Part shown: piece by piece, positions 1-8,248 of the stretch
Layout of the letters: every line of letters begins with the position of its first letter
Position numbering within the stretch: the stretch's first letter is position 1
Assembly: GCF_040365225.1 (NCBI RefSeq)
Contig: NZ_AP028055.1
Coordinates: forward strand, 3,038,001-3,102,000
From: Bacteroides sedimenti
GTDB taxonomy: Bacteria > Bacteroidota > Bacteroidia > Bacteroidales > Bacteroidaceae
Reading direction: 5' to 3'
DNA: 64,000 nucleotides
Position numbers and translations under genes: made by a program
The notes under the pieces: model-generated
Told to the model about the DNA's origin: nothing
Database searches by the model: none
Seen by the model: the letters and a program-made list of their open reading frames with translations, nothing else

Positions 1-764
1 TTACTCCTTATACCATTTGGTTGGCTACAGTCGTGGTTTCTGGTATATCCTACCTCTCTTACCTGCTGAAAAGATATGTTTTCAAGGAGTCGGGGACACT
101 GCTCTCGGGCATTATTGGCGGACTTTACAGCAGCACTGCCACTATTTCGGTGCTGGCACGCCGATGCAAGCATGCAAAAGAGAGGGAAATTCCAGATTAT
201 GTAGCTTCAATGCTTATGGCAGTGAGCATGATGTATCTGCGGTTACTGATTCTGATACCTATCTTCAGTCTCAAGATTTTCGTGTCAGCCTATCCCTATC
301 TGCTTATAATGGCTGTTGTTTCGGCGGCTGTGGCATGGTATATTCATAAAAAAGGTGATTCTACGGAGGCTATGGAAAAGACAGAGGACGACGACGATGA
401 TAGCAGTAACCCGCTAGAGTTTAAGGTTGCCCTGATTTTTGCTTTCTTATTTGTATTGTTCACGGTGGTTACTCATTACACCCTGATCTATACCGGAACC
501 GGAGGACTCAATGTTCTTTCCTTCTTATCAGGTTTGAGCGATATTACCCCGTTTATCTTAACGCTGCTTCAAGATACCGGAAGCGTGGCGATAGGTGTGG
601 CAGTAGCATGTATAATGCAGGCTATTATCAGCAACAACCTGATGAAGATGTGCTATGCACTCTTCTTCTCGGGCAGAAGGAAAGAGATGCTCCCTTTCCT
701 GACTACCGGTTTTTCTGTTGTTATAGCCGTTAATGTAGCTCTACTTATCTTCTTTTATCTCTAG
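1..764 (+). CDS. MgtC/SapB-type membrane protein, DUF4010 domain (5' truncated)
   Basis: The reading frame is open to the left edge of the window, so the N-terminus is missing and about 253 residues remain. The protein is almost entirely hydrophobic, with about seven membrane segments, broken by a cytosolic-type acidic linker (EDDDDDSS, around residue 127 of the visible part) followed by the NPLEFKVAL stretch typical of DUF4010. A glycine-rich segment followed by an LSDITPF stretch matches the conserved C-terminal part of that family. MgtC/DUF4010 proteins are inner-membrane proteins of poorly known function, some linked to magnesium or envelope stress. A TTG codon at 21 could be read as a start but lies inside the family domain. 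It ends at a hairpin and faces the minus-strand OmpA gene. Confidence 0.8.
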   Translation, partial: TPYTIWLATVVVSGISYLSYLLKRYVFKESGTLLSGIIGGLYSSTATISVLARRCKHAKEREIPDYVASMLMAVSMMYLRLLILIPIFSLKIFVSAYPYLLIMAVVSAAVAWYIHKKGDSTEAMEKTEDDDDDSSNPLEFKVALIFAFLFVLFTVVTHYTLIYTGTGGLNVLSFLSGLSDITPFILTLLQDTGSVAIGVAVACIMQAIISNNLMKMCYALFFSGRRKEMLPFLTTGFSVVIAVNVALLIFFYL

Positions 765-788
765 TTTCTCCGGAAATAAACAAATAGT

Positions 789-850
789 AAGCAGCCCTCT
801 TATTTTTCTCAGGATTCTGAAGAAATTGATAAGGGGGCTGCTTTGTTCTC
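789..850. terminator. Rho-independent-type terminator between convergent genes
   Basis: The arm at 791-803 (GCAGCCCTCTTAT) pairs with 829-841 (ATAAGGGGGCTGC) with one wobble, and T-rich sequence follows. It lies between the convergent MgtC-like and OmpA-like genes and could serve both. Confidence 0.7.
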
Positions 851-900
851 TTTTACCAGGCTTTGAATTAAGTGTGATCAAGAGAACTTTCGTTTATGTA

Positions 901-2142
901 TTACAGTTTAATAAACTCAACTCTACGGTTCTTAGCCTTGTTCTCAACGCTGTTATTGGTTGCAATGGGTTCTGTCTTGCCTTTGCCGTCTGTTTCAATT
1001 CTGGAGCCATCAATCTTGAATTCATCAATTAGGCATTGCTTCACGTTTGCAGCTCTTCTTTTCGAAAGGTCCAGATTCATGGCGTCATCGCCATCGCTGT
1101 CGGTATGACCAACAATCTTTATCCTTACCGCTGGGTTCTCATTCAGAACATTAGCAATATCCCGGATTGAACCATAAGATTCAGGCTTTACCACATCTTT
1201 TCCCGTATCGAAATAAATGCCATACGAAATAACCTTTCCTTCGGTAAGCAATTTGCTTCGTGTATCTGGTGAAGCGGTGGTTATTTTCAGGTTGGTGATG
1301 TAGGGCAGACTGTTGCGGTCCCACCCGTTGAATACAATTTTGTTGAACTTGGTCGTGCTATGAATATTGGTCGGAATATCCAGCACTTTTGCTCCCTGGT
1401 GGTATATCCGTACTCTTCTTTTCTGCACCCAGATAATTACGTGGTTCACCTTTTCCTTTACCACCGGATTTATTTCCGATGAACCGCTCAATGATTCACC
1501 GCCCGATTTGTTTTCATATCCTGTGGTTTCCCAACGGTCGTCCACGATAATGAGTTTCAAACCATGCAAGCCCGGCCATGCATCATCATTTATCTCTTGT
1601 GGCCTCTGAGGGTCTTCTTCATACATATTCAATATTATTCCCCGGGAATAGTTCTTGTCCGGAATAAAGTCGAACTCAAAAATAAAGTTTTCGGGGAATG
1701 CAATCTTTTTAGTATAGCAATATACCCCATCTTTGCCGTTAAGATGGAACCAGTTTCCCGGTGCAATATTTACCTTTTTAACTTCACCGGTACTGTTTCC
1801 TGTCCAGTTTGTAGGAAAGTCCCCAATAGCATCCTGCGAGAAATCTTCGAAATAGATAATCTTATCACCCGGCACAAAATCGTATTTTGAATAGCTTTCC
1901 AAACCACCTTTTTCTTCATCTCCCTGAGGATTTACCTTGCCTTGGTCATCTTTATTCTTATTTTCGGTCTTTTTATCCTTTTTATTCAGCTCCTTGTCGA
2001 TTGTTTGGTCAGTCTTCTTTTCTAACTTCTTTTCGACCTTGTCTGTTACCTTATCACCCAATTTCTTAAGCCATCCCTGTGCATTGGAATTGGTGCAGAG
2101 AAACAGGAACATAACTAAATAGAAAATGCTGCTTTTTTTCAT
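901..2142 (-). CDS. OmpA-family outer-membrane/periplasmic protein
   Basis: This 413-residue exported protein has a signal peptide ending at NSNAQ (about residue 22). A very lysine/aspartate-rich, coiled-coil-like segment spans about 25-70. A middle beta-rich domain spans about 90-290. A C-terminal OmpA domain spans about 300-413 and shows the peptidoglycan-binding signature: GHTDSDGDD, the following SKRRA, and NRRVEF near the end. OmpA C-domains anchor proteins non-covalently to peptidoglycan through diaminopimelate; the middle domain is unassigned. It is the last gene of a closely spaced minus-strand group with the Yip1-like and DUF4251 genes (gaps of 32 and 40 bp), suggesting one envelope-related transcript. 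Confidence 0.85.
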   Translation of the reverse strand: MKKSSIFYLVMFLFLCTNSNAQGWLKKLGDKVTDKVEKKLEKKTDQTIDKELNKKDKKTENKNKDDQGKVNPQGDEEKGGLESYSKYDFVPGDKIIYFEDFSQDAIGDFPTNWTGNSTGEVKKVNIAPGNWFHLNGKDGVYCYTKKIAFPENFIFEFDFIPDKNYSRGIILNMYEEDPQRPQEINDDAWPGLHGLKLIIVDDRWETTGYENKSGGESLSGSSEINPVVKEKVNHVIIWVQKRRVRIYHQGAKVLDIPTNIHSTTKFNKIVFNGWDRNSLPYITNLKITTASPDTRSKLLTEGKVISYGIYFDTGKDVVKPESYGSIRDIANVLNENPAVRIKIVGHTDSDGDDAMNLDLSKRRAANVKQCLIDEFKIDGSRIETDGKGKTEPIATNNSVENKAKNRRVEFIKL

Positions 2143-2174
2143 GGCACTAATTGTTTGAAATGCAGTCTACTGCT

Positions 2175-2744
2175 TTAAAAAAGAATGAATAAAGCTCCAA
2201 GCAGTAGTGAAATTAATATAGATACGATTATGACAAAGACTATGGATGTGAGGAAATAGGAAGTAACTTTGTCTTCCGGTGTTTTCATCATAGGTGCGAT
2301 GCCCAGATAGAGTATGTAGAGTCCGTACAATCCGAAGATTACTGCAATGCCCGACAGGCTTGGTATAATATAGAGAATGCCTGCCACGCACATTGGTGTA
2401 TAAGAATATGCAACCAACTGGAATGCTTTATCAAAACTTTCTGTGGAAGCAAACTTAGGGGCCAACCAGGTTAAGATAAAAGCTGATAGATAAGCTCCTA
2501 AAATAATACCTACAAACGAGGTTACTGCCTGACGGACGGCCATATCCATTAAGCCTATATGAATGTCAATTACCCTATATCCAACTAATCCATAGCCTAT
2601 CAGGTTTCCAACTGCGGGAATTATTGCCAGCAGAATCAGGTATGTTGTTAATACCTGGGTTGAATTCTTTTGTTCAGAGTCAATAACCAGCCATTCGGTT
2701 TTGGGAGAAAGGATGATTCTTTTTGCTCGCTCGATAATATTCAT
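2175..2744 (-). CDS. Yip1-family integral membrane protein
   Basis: This 189-residue protein begins with the amphipathic MNIIERAKRIILSPKTEW segment typical of bacterial Yip1/YIP1-like proteins (residues 1-18). Five hydrophobic spans follow. The function of bacterial Yip1 proteins is unknown; they sit in the inner membrane. It lies between the DUF4251 and OmpA-like genes on the same strand, 32 bp from the latter, and is probably co-transcribed with them. No catalytic motif is visible, and the family call rests on the N-terminal pattern and membrane topology. Confidence 0.75.
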   Translation of the reverse strand: MNIIERAKRIILSPKTEWLVIDSEQKNSTQVLTTYLILLAIIPAVGNLIGYGLVGYRVIDIHIGLMDMAVRQAVTSFVGIILGAYLSAFILTWLAPKFASTESFDKAFQLVAYSYTPMCVAGILYIIPSLSGIAVIFGLYGLYILYLGIAPMMKTPEDKVTSYFLTSIVFVIIVSILISLLLGALFILF

Positions 2745-2784
2745 AGTGTTTTGATCTTTAATTTGTTATTTGACAATCATGATT

Positions 2785-3291
2785 CTATTTCTTTTGTTTG
2801 TGTAATTCATATTGAAAATTACCGTGATAGGAAATTCCTTGCCTGTTGATCGGAGTAACATAAATGTCAGCTTTACCAGATGTATAAATGGAAATAGAAT
2901 AAGTGATATTATCATCTGGCGAACTTGTTTTGAATTGTATGTTAGCAGTACCGTCTTTCTTATATTTCAGTTCATAGTTGGTTATTGGAGCATTAAAGAT
3001 CAGCCCGCTACCGCCACCATAAGGAATATTATATGCTACACCATAGTATGGAAGATATGAATAAACGGAGTCATTCCTTACTGTTAAGCTGTACATGGAA
3101 GTCAGGTTGATGCTTGCCCCTGTCATGGGATAGGCTATATCTACATCGATCTTAATCTTTTGAGCATTTACCAACTCCTTGATGGCATTGATCCTTGCTT
3201 CTTTTTTCTCCTTTTTACTCTGAGCGTTTACCGGCAAAGAGAGCCCTAACACGAGGACAAGCAGATAAATAAGTTTATTTGTACTTTTCAT
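2785..3291 (-). CDS. DUF4251 domain exported protein
   Basis: The protein has 168 residues with a signal peptide (hydrophobic 8-22, cleavage near VNAQ) and a short lysine-rich stretch (KKEKKEAR). A beta-rich domain follows with the DUF4251 hallmarks: an IDVDIAYPMTG segment, a LPYYGVAY motif and a glycine-rich GGGSG turn. DUF4251 proteins are small secreted Bacteroidota proteins without known function. It is the first gene of the minus-strand group with the Yip1-like and OmpA-like genes. The 568 bp upstream hold no gene but contain a palindromic array. Confidence 0.8.
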   Translation of the reverse strand: MKSTNKLIYLLVLVLGLSLPVNAQSKKEKKEARINAIKELVNAQKIKIDVDIAYPMTGASINLTSMYSLTVRNDSVYSYLPYYGVAYNIPYGGGSGLIFNAPITNYELKYKKDGTANIQFKTSSPDDNITYSISIYTSGKADIYVTPINRQGISYHGNFQYELHKQKK

Positions 3292-3859
3292 ATCTGTAGA
3301 TTTTTATATTTCAGATATAAAACGTTTTAAATACTTGAAATGTTCCCTCGATAATGAACTGATATTGTATTATTTCTATAAAAAAAGTGAATGAAAAAAG
3401 ATAATTGTCAGTTGCTGTTGTTTGCACATTTATCTATGTAAATCAGTCTAGATTATAAGAAAGAAGTTTATAGGTCAAAATATAGTTATACAGACTTAAA
3501 GATGAGAAAAATTCTTGTGTAACCTGGCTGTGGTTGGTCTGAAAAGCTGTATTAAGCTATTCTTTATAATTGAAAGTTCTGAGTCCGGATGAAATATCAG
3601 GTAAACGTAATGGCCTTTATTTATTTGAATGCCTCTAAAATTATCTTTGACCCGGGTGGAGAAGCTGGGTACATCCGGGTGTAAGGGGGCTGTACATCCG
3701 GATTTAGAGATATCGTACACCCGGGTGTACAGAGGAACTTATCACCTTCTTTTTTATAAAGGTTATTACCGATAATTGAACATGTGTCTTCAGTAATAAA
3801 CTTTCTGGGAAAGTTGTTTAGCTATTGCCTGGTTCGCTAATAGATTCTGAAGCACAATT
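3292..3859. other. Gene-free stretch upstream of the DUF4251 gene
   Basis: These 568 bp carry no convincing gene. The right part holds the palindromic array described separately. The part next to the DUF4251 start is A/T-rich and would contain its promoter, but I see no clear TAnnTTTG element. A 74-codon minus-strand reading frame at 3496-3720 overlaps the array and is not supported. Confidence 0.6.
3646..3730. repeat. Four-unit palindromic array, 23-bp period
   Basis: Four units follow each other with a 23-bp step, with CCGG cores near 3652, 3675, 3698 and 3721. The consensus is GTACAYCCGGRTGTAC. The last unit, 3715-3730, is a perfect 16-bp palindrome; the first has lost its GTAC. G/C content is far above the surrounding intergenic DNA. 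The layout (four palindromes, about two helical turns apart) matches two other arrays in this window, but the palindrome sequence differs outside GTAC. Confidence 0.75.
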
Positions 3860-4744
3860 TTATTGCTCGGATTCTGGTTTTTTATTCAAGTCAATTACTG
3901 TTCTGGGAATAAAGCTTTCTGGAACCGGCATATCATAGACAGATTTCCGTAAGAATGTGCGCAGCGATTGCCAGTCCTTGAATTGTTGCTGCTCTTCGAC
4001 TGAGATTAGCTTTCCTATTCCGATGCGAGGATTTTGCTTACTTTTATTGAATACCTCATAAGGCATCCTTACAAGCCTTACCTTCCAGTCTATCAGCCCC
4101 AGTGAAAAGAAGAAGGGAGAATTCTGATCAAAGAATCGGATGGGTACAATAGGAACCTCCGCCTTCTGAATAAGCCGTATTATGCTTTCCTGCCATTCAC
4201 GATCTCTGACGCACCTGTCGCGCAAACTGAGATCAGATACGGCACCTGAAGGAAAGAAACCGACAGGATGTCCCTCCTTTAATCGATTTAGTGTTTCGCG
4301 GATGCCGTTAACGCTTGCAGTAGAGATGCCATTGTCTTTTTTACCTTTTGGTCTGACAGGAATAAAATTTTCTTCCATTGCCTTAATCTGGCAAAGGAAC
4401 TGGTTGACCATTACCTTGTAATCCGGACGTATGCCAGCCATTAAATCAATTAGCATAATTCCGTCGAGTCCGCCATAAGGATGGTTCGAAATGGTAATGA
4501 ATGCTCCCTCGGGAAGGTGTTTTAGCCGTTCTATATTCCCTATGCGGTAATTTACTCCGAGGTCATTCAACAAACTTGCTGCAAAACTGGAGCCGGAATG
4601 TTCGCACGAATTTGCGTACAATCTGTTAACCTTATCCATTGCAAATAAACGTATTGCAAATTTTGCCAAGTGGTTTCCTACTTTCCCTTTGAATATGGGT
4701 GAGATGTTTTCCAGATCTGTTATGTCAATTAATTCTTTTTCCAA
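3860..4744 (-). CDS. PlsC-like lysophospholipid/hemolysin-type acyltransferase
   Basis: This 294-residue protein carries the acyltransferase block 1 NHPYGGLDG (about residues 87-95), the His/Asp catalytic dyad region of glycerolipid acyltransferases, here with five residues between His and Asp as in the hemolysin-like branch. FFPSGAVSD (about 174) matches the block containing the substrate-binding loop, and VPIVPIRFF matches block IV. Such enzymes transfer acyl groups from acyl-ACP or acyl-CoA to lipid acceptors at the inner membrane. In Bacteroides, O-acyltransferases of this kind also make glycine lipids, but no partner N-acyltransferase is nearby, so the acceptor is unknown. It sits 35 bp downstream of the GtrA gene on the same strand. 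Confidence 0.85.
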   Translation of the reverse strand: MEKELIDITDLENISPIFKGKVGNHLAKFAIRLFAMDKVNRLYANSCEHSGSSFAASLLNDLGVNYRIGNIERLKHLPEGAFITISNHPYGGLDGIMLIDLMAGIRPDYKVMVNQFLCQIKAMEENFIPVRPKGKKDNGISTASVNGIRETLNRLKEGHPVGFFPSGAVSDLSLRDRCVRDREWQESIIRLIQKAEVPIVPIRFFDQNSPFFFSLGLIDWKVRLVRMPYEVFNKSKQNPRIGIGKLISVEEQQQFKDWQSLRTFLRKSVYDMPVPESFIPRTVIDLNKKPESEQ

Positions 4745-4779
4745 ACCGATATAATAGATTTATTAATACTAGACTCCTG

Positions 4780-5208
4780 TTAAAGTTTGCTTTTGATAGA
4801 GTTGGGAGCGCTTTTCTTAAATACCCAGTAATGCTGAAGGGTATAGTTTATTCCTAGAGAGACAATCAGATCGGTTATTATGCGGCTAAACTCATAACTT
4901 ATATGATGAAATGTTGTAATATAATAGGTTCCGCCCGCCTTTAGCAGGATGCTGTTAATAACAACAAATGCAAACCGGGTTAGTTGTTTCCAGTAAGAAT
5001 ATTTATAATTGCAACTCTTTGATTGAAAAGTCCAGGACTTGTTTAAGGAAAAATTGATGAATGCGCCCACTATTCCGCCAATGGCGATTGAGACTGTATA
5101 ATGTACACCTAGAAGTTCGGTGCATAAAATCATGATTATATAGTCAACTATTCCGCCTATTCCAGATGATATCTGGGCTTTAGTGAACACAAATAGTTTT
5201 TCAATCAT
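4780..5208 (-). CDS. GtrA-family small membrane protein
   Basis: This 142-residue protein has four predicted membrane helices and the conserved GtrA pattern: a GGIVDY motif in the first helix, GAFINFSLNKSWTF at the end of the second, and a C-terminal NYTLQHYWVFKK. GtrA proteins are thought to flip polyprenyl-phosphate-linked sugars or to assist membrane glycosyltransferases. Its start overlaps the end of the CDP-alcohol phosphatidyltransferase gene by 8 bp, implying translational coupling, and the acyltransferase gene follows. The trio suggests a lipid or glycolipid modification unit. Confidence 0.88.
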   Translation of the reverse strand: MIEKLFVFTKAQISSGIGGIVDYIIMILCTELLGVHYTVSIAIGGIVGAFINFSLNKSWTFQSKSCNYKYSYWKQLTRFAFVVINSILLKAGGTYYITTFHHISYEFSRIITDLIVSLGINYTLQHYWVFKKSAPNSIKSKL

Positions 5209-5911
5209 CTCCTTTATTCAGTTTGTTTTCTCTATCAGTAATGTCGCGTGAATCTGCCATATTCAGTAGCTTGTTGGTATCAGTCAGATTGGCAATGAAA
5301 AGCATGATACAGATAATGACTCCCGAATAAATAATAGAATCTTCAATAAGCACTTCGAGTATTAAAATCATCGAAATAAGGATTCTTACTTCCGTTGGGC
5401 CGAATAAGCCGCTGTCTATGCTGTATTTATCTGTAATTTTATATCTTAGTAAAGTTGTAATCATTTCCCAGCCGTACATAACTACGAAACCGAATCCCAG
5501 GAATTTCCATGGGCCATCAACGTATATCACGTATCCCAAACCTATCAGTATTGTTGTAATCCAGTCGACAGTGATATCCAGCGAGAAACCGTACCATTTA
5601 CGAGGAGTTTTACGGTAATAGGCAATTCTTCCATCGAGCGAATCGCCCAGCCAGTTGATAGCAAATCCCAGAATACCCAATAAGAGGTAGTTGATGTGGA
5701 TATAGGCTGCAAGTACGAAACTACCTGCGGTAATTATGCTTCCAACCATCCCGATCGAGGTTAGCATGTTCGGGGTGATGCAGGATGGAGTATGCTCCAC
5801 AAGAAAAGCAAGTGCTTTCTGTTCCTGAACCTTAAGTAGGTTAGTTCGATGGCGTCCTTTTGAAATGGTATTTAATGTTTCTATTTTGTCACGTGATAGC
5901 TTATTTCTCAT
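5201..5911 (-). CDS. CDP-alcohol phosphatidyltransferase family protein
   Basis: The protein has 236 residues and about six membrane helices. The CDP-alcohol phosphotransferase signature is present around residue 89 as D-SL-DGRIA, then a G and two further aspartates (GFSLDITVD), matching DxxDGxxA...GxxxDxxxD. The arginine that normally follows the alanine is replaced by tyrosine, with an arginine two residues on. The family joins a CDP-activated lipid to an alcohol such as glycerol phosphate, serine or inositol phosphate; the alcohol cannot be told from sequence. It is the first gene of the group with GtrA and the acyltransferase. A perfect -7 element lies about 70 bp upstream. Confidence 0.82.
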   Translation of the reverse strand: MRNKLSRDKIETLNTISKGRHRTNLLKVQEQKALAFLVEHTPSCITPNMLTSIGMVGSIITAGSFVLAAYIHINYLLLGILGFAINWLGDSLDGRIAYYRKTPRKWYGFSLDITVDWITTILIGLGYVIYVDGPWKFLGFGFVVMYGWEMITTLLRYKITDKYSIDSGLFGPTEVRILISMILILEVLIEDSIIYSGVIICIMLFIANLTDTNKLLNMADSRDITDRENKLNKGDD

Positions 5912-5981
5912 TATGCTGTTTTAAAATTAATAAAATCATTAACAAGCTGTTAATTTTGTGTTGTAGCGATGTGTATTTGGG

Positions 5982-5989
5982 CAAAGGTA
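5982..5989 (-). promoter_or_regulatory. Candidate -7 element for the CDP-alcohol transferase operon
   Basis: Read on the minus strand this is TACCTTTG, a perfect match to the Bacteroides -7 consensus TAnnTTTG. A TTTG at -33 is not evident. It would give a leader of roughly 65 nt. Confidence 0.5.
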
Positions 5990-6100
5990 AAGAAAAGATT
6001 TAATTTATGTGAATTTCTTTTCGTGAAACATTATTAATAACTGTTGTAAAGAACTGTTTTTGGAATGTTTTATAAAGAATTTGAGGGAAGAAGGAGGAAT

Positions 6101-6134
6101 AAAAAAGACCCGCAAGTATCTTGCAGGTCTTTTA
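6101..6134 (-). terminator. Terminator of the tRNA-Leu transcript
   Basis: On the minus strand AAAGACCTGCAAG (6120-6132) pairs with CTTGCGGGTCTTT (6104-6116) around a three-base loop, and a run of T follows. It lies immediately 3' of the tRNA. Confidence 0.8.
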
Positions 6135-6136
6135 AG

Positions 6137-6218
6137 TGCGGCTGAAGGGACTCGAACCCCCACGACTCTCGTCACCAGATCCTAAGTCTGGCGCGGCTAC
6201 CAATTACGCCACAGCCGC
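6137..6218 (-). tRNA. tRNA-Leu, anticodon UAG
   Basis: The transcript is 82 nt and folds as a type II tRNA. The acceptor stem is GCGGCTG/CAGCCGC with discriminator A (position 6137). The anticodon stem CCAGA/TCTGG holds the loop CTTAGGA with anticodon TAG at 6182-6184, reading CUA. A long variable arm and the GGTTCGAGTCC T-arm are present. No CCA is encoded. It has its own promoter (6256-6286) and terminator (6101-6134). Confidence 0.97.
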
Positions 6219-6255
6219 TTTTGCGGTTGATATCGCACTTTTTTGTTTAGCGATG

Positions 6256-6286
6256 CAAAGGTAGGAATAATTTTCTATTCTCCAAA
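6256..6286 (-). promoter_or_regulatory. Bacteroidota-type promoter of tRNA-Leu
   Basis: On the minus strand TTTG (6283-6286) is followed by exactly 19 bp and TACCTTTG (6256-6263). Both match the -33/-7 consensus of the primary sigma factor of Bacteroides. Transcription would start near 6249, about 30 nt ahead of the tRNA. Confidence 0.8.
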
Positions 6287-6305
6287 CAAAATGCCTATTT
6301 ATTTC

Positions 6306-7328
6306 CTATTGTTTTAAAAATGCACGTGCTCGTTCAATGATGGTATCTATCCCTCTGTTATAGTCTGCAGAAGTAATATCTACTTTAATATCAGGATCTA
6401 TACCCCATTCTATCTGGCTCATATCGGAAGCATAATGGGGGCTGGAAGAAAACCGTACACTCCATCCGTTAGGCAGTTCAGAAGAGGTGGGAAGACCCGA
6501 TCCACCACCGGTTTTATCGCCGATGATTGTAACCAGAGGCAAAATTCGCATACTGTTTACAAAGTCGTTTGTAGCACTATAACTGCGACGATTGGTCAGT
6601 ACCGCTACTTTCTTTTGCCATCGGATACTGTTTGATGGTTCCAGGTATATTGGGTAAGGATCAGAAAAATCGTTATGGCCGGTTCCCAGTTTGTGTCTTA
6701 TATATCCAGTCAATACTTTTTTATTGGTAAACCGTTCAGCAAATTTGGTTGCGTTGGTTATAGTTCCGCCTCCGTTACTCCGTACATCAATAATAAGTCC
6801 GTCACAAATGGCCATATAATTTAGTACTTCATCCAGATTTCCACTTCCAATGCCATTAGAAAAGCTGCTATAGTAGATGTATCCGATATTATCTTCCAGA
6901 ATTTTGTATTTAATTCCAGAGGCAATTCGGTAATTATTACCCAGATATTTTTTCTGGATTGTATCATTGAAGTTCATGGGGTAATCTTCATACCATTTCC
7001 AGTAACGCGAAACATCGTGTGCCGAGAAGAGGTTGACGTGTCCGTCCTTTAACTCTGCAAGCATATCTCCCAAAACTTCGAAAAGTCCTTCGTTAGTCAT
7101 ATCCGGAGTTATCCGTTTCTTGTACTTGGTATGAATAGCGTTCCAGTCAATTTTCTTATAATCTAAAAAGCAGTATTGTTCATCAATAATCTTCCAGAGT
7201 GCTTCAAAGTTTCCCTCGGGAGTGTTGCTATTGGTGTCTTCCTCCACACATGAAGATAAAGGGAGCAATAACAGGCATAATACAATACTCTGCAAGATAT
7301 GATAGTTTATATTTTTTGGTAATTTCAT
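6306..7328 (-). CDS. S41-family peptidase, lipoprotein
   Basis: This 340-residue protein has a lipoprotein signal ending LLPLSSC (Cys27). The N-terminal helical domain (about 40-105) resembles tricorn/C-terminal-processing peptidases. The S41 peptidase core spans about 140-325. The catalytic serine region is NRRSYSATNDF (Ser249 or Ser251) and the lysine is in GDKTGGGSG (Lys272), forming the Ser/Lys dyad. No clear PDZ domain is seen between them. The enzyme is expected on the periplasmic or outer face of the envelope. It lies 23 bp after the DUF3316 gene on the same strand; its substrate is unknown. Confidence 0.88.
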   Translation of the reverse strand: MKLPKNINYHILQSIVLCLLLLPLSSCVEEDTNSNTPEGNFEALWKIIDEQYCFLDYKKIDWNAIHTKYKKRITPDMTNEGLFEVLGDMLAELKDGHVNLFSAHDVSRYWKWYEDYPMNFNDTIQKKYLGNNYRIASGIKYKILEDNIGYIYYSSFSNGIGSGNLDEVLNYMAICDGLIIDVRSNGGGTITNATKFAERFTNKKVLTGYIRHKLGTGHNDFSDPYPIYLEPSNSIRWQKKVAVLTNRRSYSATNDFVNSMRILPLVTIIGDKTGGGSGLPTSSELPNGWSVRFSSSPHYASDMSQIEWGIDPDIKVDITSADYNRGIDTIIERARAFLKQ

Positions 7329-7351
7329 TTCAATAAATAGCTCGGTTCATT

Positions 7352-8236
7352 CTAATACGCTTTCATCCGGGAAGGGAGTAAATCTCCATCCTTGTGTTTA
7401 ACACGGTAGAGCTCTTTTACAAACCCTGCCATAAAAATATGCGAATAAGTATGTGTTTTTAGCTGGTTGACGTTAGACTGCTGAATATCCCAGAGATAAC
7501 TTAACCTGAGTTTGGCGCTTAAGACCGGAAAATCGAGCGATAAAAGCTGTCGGATAGCAGGTTGTGTTTTAGGAGTGGTGAATTTTATCACACCATCGCT
7601 GTTGCCCAATGTGAATATCTCGTAGTAAGACTGCCCATAGTTGGGAGAGAAAAGCACTCCGGCCACAGGCACATTGGCCTGATACCTGGCTACAAAAGGA
7701 ATGTTTTTAATATGAAATCTATAAATAGCCATTCCCGAAGCTGCCAGATTTATATATGCTTTAGCTGACGCAGGGTTGTTTGTGTTTTGCAGGTTGTAAA
7801 CAAAACCACAGTTGAAATCGCCCAGAGCGCCGGCAAGCAGCTTCAGGTTATTGCCCAGGCGAAATTGATAGTGCAGCCCATAGTCCCAGTTCACCAATCC
7901 GGCGAAGGTATTATTATTGTCTACCTTGTTGTGGGTATAGGATAGATTTGCCTGAAAAATATTCTGCAGCGAAATATTTCCATCGAAAAGGCGGGTAAGC
8001 CTCATTGACTCACGATATATCCGTCCTTCAACACCCATGTACTCCTGTGGGGAGAGATAGGTATCCAGAATCTTTGTATATCCCACACCATAAGATGTGG
8101 CACGGGTAATGTAGCGGTTGGCCTCGGGAAAATCTTTCTGAGCGGATAGTTTTCCGCTCAGTCCAATCAGAATTGCAATTAACGCAGCGCTTTTTCTCAT
8201 CAATCTATTCTGTTTAGGGAGATCGTTAGGAGCCAT
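7352..8236 (-). CDS. DUF3316 exported protein
   Basis: Length is 294 residues from this start. A better signal peptide begins at an internal Met (13), MRKSAALIAIL up to KLSAQ, which would place the start at 8200. The upstream ATG is 12 bp from the topoisomerase stop and has an AAAGG-like site, so either start is possible. The mature part is beta-rich, with alternating aromatic strands (YGVGYTK, YGLHYQFRLG, LRLSYLWD) suggesting a small outer-membrane barrel, as expected for DUF3316. Function is unknown. It sits between the topoisomerase gene and the S41 lipoprotein gene and is probably co-transcribed with them. Confidence 0.8.
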   Translation of the reverse strand: MAPNDLPKQNRLMRKSAALIAILIGLSGKLSAQKDFPEANRYITRATSYGVGYTKILDTYLSPQEYMGVEGRIYRESMRLTRLFDGNISLQNIFQANLSYTHNKVDNNNTFAGLVNWDYGLHYQFRLGNNLKLLAGALGDFNCGFVYNLQNTNNPASAKAYINLAASGMAIYRFHIKNIPFVARYQANVPVAGVLFSPNYGQSYYEIFTLGNSDGVIKFTTPKTQPAIRQLLSLDFPVLSAKLRLSYLWDIQQSNVNQLKTHTYSHIFMAGFVKELYRVKHKDGDLLPSRMKAY

Positions 8237-8248
8237 CAGGCACCTTTA

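Noticed and set aside
3496..3720. 74-codon minus-strand reading frame in the gap upstream of DUF4251
   Set aside because: It runs through the palindromic array, has no family likeness and is better explained by chance in the G/C-rich repeat.
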